From NCBI RefSeq assembly GCF_000004075.3, contig NC_026656.2, positions 3,162,001 through 3,226,000 of the forward strand: DNA of 64,000 nucleotides, given 5' to 3'. Below are positions 50,801 through 64,000 of this stretch, in pieces. The notes beneath the pieces were generated by a model. It saw only the letters and a list, made by a program, of their open reading frames with translations. It searched no databases and had not been told where the DNA came from. A program made the position numbers and the translations under genes. This stretch comes from Cucumis sativus (taxonomy: Eukaryota > Streptophyta > Magnoliopsida > Cucurbitales > Cucurbitaceae). Position 1 is the first letter of the stretch, and each line of letters opens with the position of its first letter.

Positions 50801-52370
50801 GAGGAACCTTTGCCAATTAACAACCTTACTATACCAGCTGTGACAGTATTCTGAAGGGAAAGTGGACATCCAATTGCTACAACCCAATCCCCAGGTCGGA
50901 GCTTGCTTGAAGAACCAAGTTTTGCCTTGGGAAGAGGAGTTTTAGAATTGATTTTCACAATGGCAATATCAGAGTGAAAATCAGCATTCATTACTGTCCC
51001 TTCAAATGTCCGACCATCTTGTAAAGTAACCTCCACCTATATAATTTCATTTCGCGAATGAAATTAACAAACAAATAGTGAAAGAATAACAAACCAATTT
51101 GTCAGTTTAAGCACCCGAAAGTTTTAAGAAAAACAGATAAACTTAATTCGACCAAATATGAATCTTGAAAAGAGCTGTATAAGATAGTCCTAGGTTATTG
51201 GGAGTTTGAAGAGCTAGGATATTCACCAACAGAGTACAAGTATCAAACATAAGTGTAAACAACGCAAAATCATAAACTAACATGAAACTATTGTGACAGT
51301 CAGATCTTGACCATGGGAGCAAGTTAATCCAATGATCAAGAATTAGCAACAACAAAAATGCATTCATTCACACTTCAACATATCACATAAAACAAGATGG
51401 GATCTCTAATTTTACCCTTGTTAAGTTCAGATAAGAAAATAAACGAGCTGATAAATCTGCTTGCCTTTCCTTTAGATGCAGCTCGTGGACCATGAAAATC
51501 AGTCACAACATGTGCACATGTTAAAATTGTGCCATCCTTGTCAATAATGGTTCCAGATCCCATACTTTTAGCAGAAGCAATTCCGTAAATACCTAAGAAA
51601 ACAAACAATTACAGCATTTTGTTTTCACCAACACCAAATAAGAAGAATAGAAATTACTAATACCAACTCAAGTACCATATGAAACTGATATATTCACAAC
51701 AGCAGGGCCAACATCTGCTGCTGCATTTGCAATTGTATCTCTACCCAAACATGGAGTTTCCTTCTTGTCATCAGGACTGACTCTTGAAGAACATAATGAA
51801 ATATCTACAATTTCACACAAAATCCCATTTTAAATTAAAGCAGAAACCATATACAGAAAACTTGCCTAAAATCAAGATAGTCAGATAGACAGACCCAATA
51901 GCCGATGATCGAACGTGCCAAGGGGGCGAGGACGGACTCCGTGTGTTGTCTGCCATGGAAGAAACAGTGGATCACTCCACGCAGCAGGAATTGACAACAC
52001 AATAGAGGGTTCTTCAATGAAGAAACATGCAGAATACTTGAAAGAATAAGCAAAACAAATGAACAGACATTTTCAAGATATTAATACAAGATTTACATTC
52101 ATCTACACCAAATTTTCTTATAACCATTAAAAGAGCTCAAGAACTCACTAGAATAATCTAGATCGCTTCTGGCATACAAGTAACAAGAACCCGCAGCAGC
52201 AACTGCGGCGAACCGTCTGAAAGTTTTGTATGAACTCGAAACATTTCTCTGTATAAATCAAATACGCCGATGAGTACGAATCCATAAAAACAAACTTCAA
52301 AAAAGAAAAATCTTTTTATGACTGAAAACACAAGAGTAATTAAGATAACTATCACCAGAAATGGAATCAT
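47851..52370 (-). CDS. DEG14: HtrA/DegP serine protease with PDZ domain, DEG14 type
   Basis: Ten exons on the minus strand: 52370-52356, 52248-52149, 51804-51676, 51592-51465, 51036-50825, 50052-49971, 49851-49709, 48646-48526, 48369-48277, 47967-47851 (TGA); 379 residues. The N-terminus ([20 protein letters not shown]) is basic with an Ala-rich hydrophobic run, like a mitochondrial presequence. The trypsin-like domain has the full triad: His109 (LTCAHVV), Asp147 (SDIAIVK) and Ser225 (GNSGGPL). A PDZ domain follows from about 275 ([29 protein letters not shown]). HtrA proteases degrade misfolded proteins. Arabidopsis DEG14 is, as I recall, a mitochondrial member tied to heat tolerance. The start codon lies in a 15-base first exon. 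Intron 4 begins with GC rather than GT, and intron 5 carries an inverted-repeat element. Confidence 0.92.
50244..50743. mobile_element. Inverted-repeat MITE in DEG14 intron 5
   Basis: About 500 bp with inverted ends: GGTTAAATCACTTTTGGTCC at 50244-50263, and GGACCAAAAGTGA at 50723-50735 followed by TTGATAACC. Inner sequence carries 'tagtcc' blocks in repeated form. There is no coding capacity. It lies wholly within the intron and makes up most of it. Confidence 0.55.
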
Positions 52371-52937
52371 CCGGCGCTGTATTTCGATTGAAAATTCTTG
52401 TCCTTAAAACCTCGCCTCGACTGTACCCTTACACTCCGGTATAATTCCGACAAGGAAGACGAACAATATTGGGCCCAGATTCACGTTCGGCCCATGGGCT
52501 TAAGAGTGCCATCGAATCTAATGGCCCACAAAAATATACCAATTGATCATTTCTACTGATAGTTCTAAACGATCGCTGAATTTATATTCATCGTTAAGAA
52601 AAAACAGTTCGATCCTCAAAGTTTTACGGAATGATCATTGAAATCATTGTCCGCAAACTGTGTAGTCAAGTTACGTTTTGTTATTCTGTGGATTGAAAAT
52701 TTACGATAATTGCACTTAGAACTTTAAGAAATTTGAGATTAAAAGCAAAAAAGATGAGACAGAAGAACTAGTAAACGATAAGATTTCCATTAGACATTGT
52801 GAAATGGATACGTACATCATACGCAAACCAGAGATCAAAACCATCGGTTAATCTAATAAACTAGGGATTCAAGGAGAATTCTAATTTATACAAAAGAGAA
52901 AAACAGTTTAAATCATTCTCTGAAACTTATACTTAAT

Positions 52938-53460
52938 TTAAGCCTTCTTTGGTGATTTCTGAGCCTTTTCAGCAGTGGGAGTGGAATTCGACGCGGTCTT
53001 CTTGGGAAGCAGAACCGGATTGATGTTCGGAAGAACTCCACCACTTGCAATGGTCACTCCTTGAAGCAATTTACCAAGCTCCTCATCGTTCCTCACAGCC
53101 AAAAGAACATGCCTCGGGTTTATCCTGTTCTTCTTATTATCACGCGCTGCATTCCCAGCCAATTCCAAAACCTACATTACGAAACATCACAAATCTCAGA
53201 AATCGGAAACACATTGCATACAGAGAGTTCGAATGAACACTCAAATCGGATCTGGATTGAATAATTACCTCAGCAGCGAGATATTCAAGGACGGCAGCCA
53301 GGTAGATCGGAGCACCAGCGGCAGTGCGCTGAGCGTAGCGGCCTTTTTTGAGGTACCGGCCGATTCTACCGACGGGGAATTGGAGTCCGGCCTTGACGGA
53401 CTTGGAGACCTTGGTTCTATCGCCACCCTTTCTTCCTCCAGCACCCTTGGTTCCTTCCAT
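52938..53460 (-). CDS. Histone H2A, H2A.W type (SPKK tail)
   Basis: Two exons, 53460-53269 and 53171-52938 (stop complement at 52938-52940), joined in phase, give 141 residues. The core is classical H2[60 protein letters not shown], and [15 protein letters not shown]. The tail ends [12 protein letters not shown]. The KSPKK motif marks the plant H2A.W class, which sits in heterochromatin nucleosomes and contacts linker DNA. There is no SQEF motif of H2A.X, and the core is not H2A.Z-like. The single intron after LAAE is common in plant H2A variants, unlike animal replication histones. As I recall, HTA7 (H2A.W.7) lies between DEG14 and RECQSIM in Arabidopsis, which supports the call. Confidence 0.95.
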
Positions 53461-53542
53461 TGTAGAATTGTTGGAATCTGAAATGAAAGTTCACTTGGGA
53501 TTTAACTGACGATTGAGATGGCTGAATTGAACTCGATGTTGA

Positions 53543-53719
53543 ATATATAGGAACTGTGATGGCGGGATGGTTGTTTGGTTCGAAAAGCGATCGGACGGTC
53601 GCAACTGTTACACGTTGGCAATCTGTGTGATTCGATCGGGCGGATTGAAATGGAGTTTTGCAATGAGGATTTGACGTGGGAGTTGTGCATTTTGTTTTAT
53701 TAGATCTGACGGCTGACGT
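53543..53719 (-). promoter_or_regulatory. H2A promoter: TATA box, E2F-like site, two ACGTCA hexamers
   Basis: On the minus strand, TATATATT lies at 53543-53550, about 85 bases before the ATG. ATCCCGCCA (53560-53568) resembles an E2F site. ACGTCA, the plant histone hexamer, occurs at 53672-53677 and 53714-53719. Order and spacing suit an S-phase histone promoter; individual use is inferred. Confidence 0.5.
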
Positions 53720-55867
53720 TCGTGCCACGCTGGCAATCCCGGGCATGGGAAAGTTCGTGGGTTTGATATAAACCCACCCTGATAGCCAAATTTTCAAGAT
53801 TAATGAAAATACTGTGAACATGATTTCTTTTTCCTTACACAATTAATTTAGGATTACCAATGAATTTGAGGAATTTTCTTTGTGTCCAACGGAACTTAAA
53901 TTGGAATGTTTCCTTGGAAGATAATATTTTACTAGTTGTAGATTTTATGATTGCATGAACTTGTTATTTTGGTTTCTACTGTACTAAGGTTTAATTATAA
54001 ATGTTATATAACTTTATTATATTTATATTTCAGTAACTACATATTCAATAATTTAATTTTGTATTGTTTTATCTTTTAAAACATGTTCGCGATTTGAAGG
54101 ATTGTAAGTCTAACCTAATTTCAAACACGATCATCTAAACAAATGAGAAAGTTATTTTAGGGAGATTGTAGTATGAACAACATAACTAACAAAATTAAAT
54201 AAATAAAAAGTTGGAAACATGTATGTGTTGCAACAAAAAATAGTGAAAAAAATCACTTTTTATATAACTCATATTATATTAATATGTACCTCAAACACAA
54301 ATTATAATAATCTGCACTCCAAATAAATTATAATAACTCACTACATGTCCCAAATGCTCCCTTCAAGTGTTGAAGAGAGAGATTGTTTGGTTTGCTTTGT
54401 TTAGAAAACTATTGAACTTCACCTACTCGCATTGATATAGTGCTTGAAATGCTATTGAGTTTACTCATTGATCGTTTATGTTTGTGTTATAAACACTCTT
54501 CATCTATCCCATGCAACAAGCTAAAGTGTGGTGTCTTTATTGTTCGTAAACATTTGGTTGATTCGTTATCCTAACATCTTCTCTCATTTTATGTTAATTG
54601 AAACTCTTCACTGCCTTTGATATCACAATTTTTGCGCTCGATGTTTCTATGGTCTAGCAACAACTCACTTTTTTTGTTCTTGAGCCCAACACCTCATTAA
54701 TTTGGGTATATTTAGCGTGTAATTAACTTAGTTGAGTTCCTTAGTTGTTGGGTTGTCTATTCTCAACTTTTTAATCTTCTTTTGATTCCTAAGGACCACG
54801 TTGCTTGGTTTTGGTCCTGTTCGTAGTTCTTTCAAGGTAAATTTCAAACGTGAAAACTTTAATCGATGAGTGAAAGGCATTGTTTTGTGGTTCGAAGGGG
54901 ATGTTGTGTTGGTCATGGAGAGATGTTCCCTTTTGACAGTTTTGTTGAGCTTGCTAAGATCATTGCTTTGTTTGTCCCCATGCATTAAGGTGGCATGTCC
55001 TATTTGGGCCAACAATGAACAAAGTGTTAAAGTAGAGAGTGCTAGAGTTCTAAAATATGTCATTCGAGCCAGTAGCTATAATTGTGAGATTTCTCAAAAA
55101 GTCTTGTTTATGGTAAGAAGGTCTTTTTAGAGTTCTTAAAGCCAACGTTCTACGGTTTTGGGCCAAAACTAATTTATAAATCATTTGAAACCTTTAGATG
55201 GAAAATTTTAGACGTGATAATGAGGAGCAGGTGTTCATTGACCACATGTGTGATATCTATCACTATGGTTATGCTCACATTTTTATATTAATTAATTCCA
55301 ACAATATCTCTTTTTGTACATGCCTTAGTTGTATACAAATTTCAACAATCTGATTTGAAGATATTCCTTCATAAGGGACTCGTGCTCTCCTCTCCTATTT
55401 AATTTATACTAAAAAAATATATGGATTTTTATGGGTGTATAATAGGTTTTTAACTCGTGTTCTAGTAGGGCTGACGAATGTTATATAAATGAATTTAAAA
55501 AAAATATAAAATGTGATAGGGACTCATCATATACAAAACATTCATCAAAAGAAACATAATTCAATAACATACTAACATGCAAAAGGCTAAAAGTTGTGGT
55601 TCAAGTCTCATATTTTTATAATTTACTAGTTAGAGAAAAAAGCCAACATAAATAAAATATAAAACTTTAAGACAAATTAAGAAACTTTAAGACACATCAT
55701 ATTATTATAATAATAATAACAACTATAAAAGCGAGAGGTAAACCCAAGTACGAATATCGATAAAATATAATACATAAAAAAACAACAAAACTTGGAAAAT
55801 CTTAAAATTTCTTCACGTTTCCCAAATAATTTAAAATTAGTTAACAAAATAAACAAAGAATAATAAA
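53720..55867. other. AT-rich spacer between H2A and the tRNA gene
   Basis: No gene is supported. Open frames on both strands near 54728-55130 overlap each other and resemble nothing known; they may be old transposon sequence. Confidence 0.45.
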
Positions 55868-55938
55868 TGCGCATCCGGGGAATCGAACCCCGGTCAGTAC
55901 CGTGGGAGGGTACTATGATACCACTACACTAGATGCGC
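55868..55938 (-). tRNA. tRNA-Gly, anticodon CCC
   Basis: A 71-base cloverleaf on the minus strand. The acceptor stem GCGCATC pairs with GATGCGC, with A as discriminator. The anticodon stem GTACC/GGTAC encloses CTCCCAC, giving anticodon CCC. The T arm CCGGG GTTCGAT TCCCCGG contains a perfect B box (GGTTCGATTCC), and the D arm carries an A box (TAGTGTAGTGG). There is no intron and CCA is not encoded, as usual in plants. The gene decodes GGG. Confidence 0.96.
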
Positions 55939-56763
55939 TATTTATGAACACAAAAGTAAATAAATTAAATTATAGTGTATATAGGTATGAAATATGAAAG
56001 ATAATTGTGTTAAATGACAAAACTGTTTAAAATATATTTTAAAAAATATAAAAAGGGTATTATTCTCTATCAACAATGATAACCATATATATAAGTATCT
56101 ATCAATATCTTAAAAAATTGTTTATTAATGCTAGATGATATTATTCTATTAGTACTATCATTGATAAACAATCATATTTTGTTATACTTATAAATATTAA
56201 ATAGGTTGGATTATTTTATTATATTTGATCAACGATCAGTATGAAGTGAAAACATACAAAAACAAATGTTTTAATTGGATAGTTAATTACAGAGGCATTT
56301 TCAAATATAGCATAATCAACTAAAATGTTGATAAATAATAATAAAAGTTTATTAATGTCAACTATAGATAAAATATGACATTTTGTTATATTTTATAAAT
56401 ATTTACAATAATTTTATTGAGTTTTTAAAGAAACTTATTTCTCAAATAAAATACTTAAAATGTATTCCTCTCCCAGTTCCACTTTTGGTAAAAAATCCTC
56501 TTGCATTCCAACAAACAGCCAAAACTAAAAATCATTTTTCCTAAATAGTTTCCAACTAGCTCGTTTTGGCCAGGTTTTTAATAAGAAAAGAATGCAATCT
56601 TAATCTAATTGGCTAATTTTCACCCCTTAGTTCCCTCCCTCTTCATTTAACTAATGAAGTAAAGCTAAAAAAAAAATAGCCAATAAGCACATTCTGATAG
56701 AATTCATATCAAAGGATAAATATCTCTTGAAAATTGTGAACATGGAAACTAAAAATTTTGAAC
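55939..56763. other. AT-rich spacer with dispersed repeat
   Basis: Contains another stretch of the 'ctatca/tgata' repeat style at 56040-56415, with attttgttata edges. The last ~250 bases are probably the 3' UTR of the RecQ gene. Confidence 0.45.
56040..56415. repeat. Copies of the dispersed 'ctatca' repeat family
   Basis: Blocks ctctatcaacaatgataa, gtatctatcaatatc, ctatcattgataaacaat and an 'attttgttatattt'-like edge occur here, matching the repeat at 22400-23640. Two partial copies appear to be present. Confidence 0.45.
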
Positions 56764-63261
<6,498 letters not shown>

Positions 63262-64000
63262 GGTGGGGATTTCCTTCCCCGTATTTCTCTCCTACAATCC
63301 AGCTGAAGACGTGGTATGATATAGTTGCAACATGTAAACTTTATTAAATCCAGCGCAAGACTGCAAAACATTCAGCAGCAGAAATATAAATCCCGATGTC
63401 TTTCATTGGCAATCTACGACCGCAACCAAAAAATCGACTGCCTAACAAAAGGCTACAATTAAAGCATGCAAATCGACAGTAACTACACAAGTATCAGACA
63501 ATCACTAATGCAATCGTATGAAAAAATTCCAAAAAACCCCATATAAACTTAATTCTGTTTTGACAAGCAATCAGATTCATGGAGCGTTTCTATCCAACAT
63601 GACGATTAAAACAAACGCTTGGCGAATGTAATTAAAAATGGCAAGAACGTTGAAAGATACTCGAGATATACCGAAATGTAGGTGATTCAGACGAAATTCT
63701 GATGCGACTTCGAAATTACAATTAAGAATAACGGGTTATGGCGAGAGATTGGACCGGAAATTCTCAAGTGTCAGAATTTGAAGCAAATTCGTTCGTTTGT
63801 ACACTGTGGCGCGCGAAAAAAATTGAGTGGGAAAATTTTTGGAGCGTTCGTGGTTTTGATCCGAGTAATAGTAAAACCTTGACCTCTCTAATTGTTAAAA
63901 TCGTATACTTCTTTACGGTGTCGTTTTACAACAAAACAATGTCCCTCAAAATTAAACTAAATCTAAAAAAAACCTTCCCATACTTATAATAATAATACTA
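63262..64000 (-). promoter_or_regulatory. RECQSIM leader and promoter with an E2F-type site
   Basis: TTTCGCGC on the minus strand (63811-63818) fits the E2F consensus TTTSSCGC. A possible 5' UTR intron runs from a GTATAT donor near 63672 to an acceptor near 63360, which would put the start of transcription near 63720-63770, just downstream of the E2F site. No other gene is seen in this stretch. Confidence 0.4.

Noticed and set aside
53417-53842. Minus-strand frame of 141 codons upstream of H2A
   Set aside because: It covers the H2A leader and promoter in another frame; the TATA and hexamer sites fall within it.
54728-55130. Overlapping open frames on both strands (111 and 86 codons)
   Set aside because: Neither shows a recognisable motif or splice context, and they overlap each other; at most old transposon sequence.

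Overview
This window is plant nuclear DNA. The genes have many introns with GT-AG borders, the intergenic DNA is AT-rich, and the products are plant-specific (JMJ24-type protein, SRC2, PsbP-domain protein, kelch acyl-CoA-binding protein). A dispersed repeat built on short 'ctatcagtg'-like blocks and a retroposon tail of a type I associate with melon and cucumber make Cucurbitaceae the likely source. That placement is inference; no taxon marker was searched. I rebuilt the coding exons by hand from splice borders, reading phase and family sequence. All complete gene models close in frame.

Layout, left to right: (1) 1-6742 (+), the 3' part of an ALWAYS EARLY/LIN9-type gene (DREAM-complex family), with a hAT-like element and two SINE-like fragments in its introns. 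(2) 8161-9506 (+), a small, probably plastid-targeted protein I do not recognise. (3) 12014-13521 (+), a PsbP-domain thylakoid-lumen protein (PPD7 type). (4) 13827-19885 (-), a JMJ24-type WRC/RING/JmjC protein that has lost all three iron ligands; it converges on PPD7. (5) 20.1-24.0 kb, repeat-rich, AT-rich DNA with a decayed coding-like remnant. (6) 24050-32549 (+), an acyl-CoA-binding kelch protein (ACBP4/5 type, 18 exons). (7) 34528-39331 (+), a PWWP-domain protein with an RRM-like segment and a leader carrying small uORFs. (8) 42721-43575 and 46627-47184 (+), two SRC2-like C2-domain genes separated by a ~1.3 kb foldback element; the second has an anomalous C-terminus. (9) 47851-52370 (-), a DEG14-type HtrA protease with a GC-AG intron. 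(10) 52938-53460 (-), a histone H2A with the SPKK tail of H2A.W. (11) 55868-55938 (-), tRNA-Gly(CCC). (12) 56764-63261 (-), a RecQ helicase of the RECQSIM type, with an acidic insert between its helicase lobes.

The order ALY / PPD7 / ACBP / PWWP / DEG14 / H2A / RECQSIM is, as far as I recall the Arabidopsis gene list, spread over two duplicated Arabidopsis segments (near At3g05380-05430 and At5g27610-27680). The window then looks like one unsplit copy of that ancestral block, with JMJ24, the C2 pair and the tRNA inserted. Functionally there is a chromatin and cell-cycle lean: ALY (DREAM), JMJ24, the PWWP protein, H2A.W and RecQ, with E2F-like sites in front of the last two. I found no new multi-gene system. 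The most interesting items are the fully degenerate JmjC centre, the acidic insert and candidate PCNA-binding motif in the RecQ protein, the out-of-frame membrane segment in the second C2 gene, and the long foldback element.
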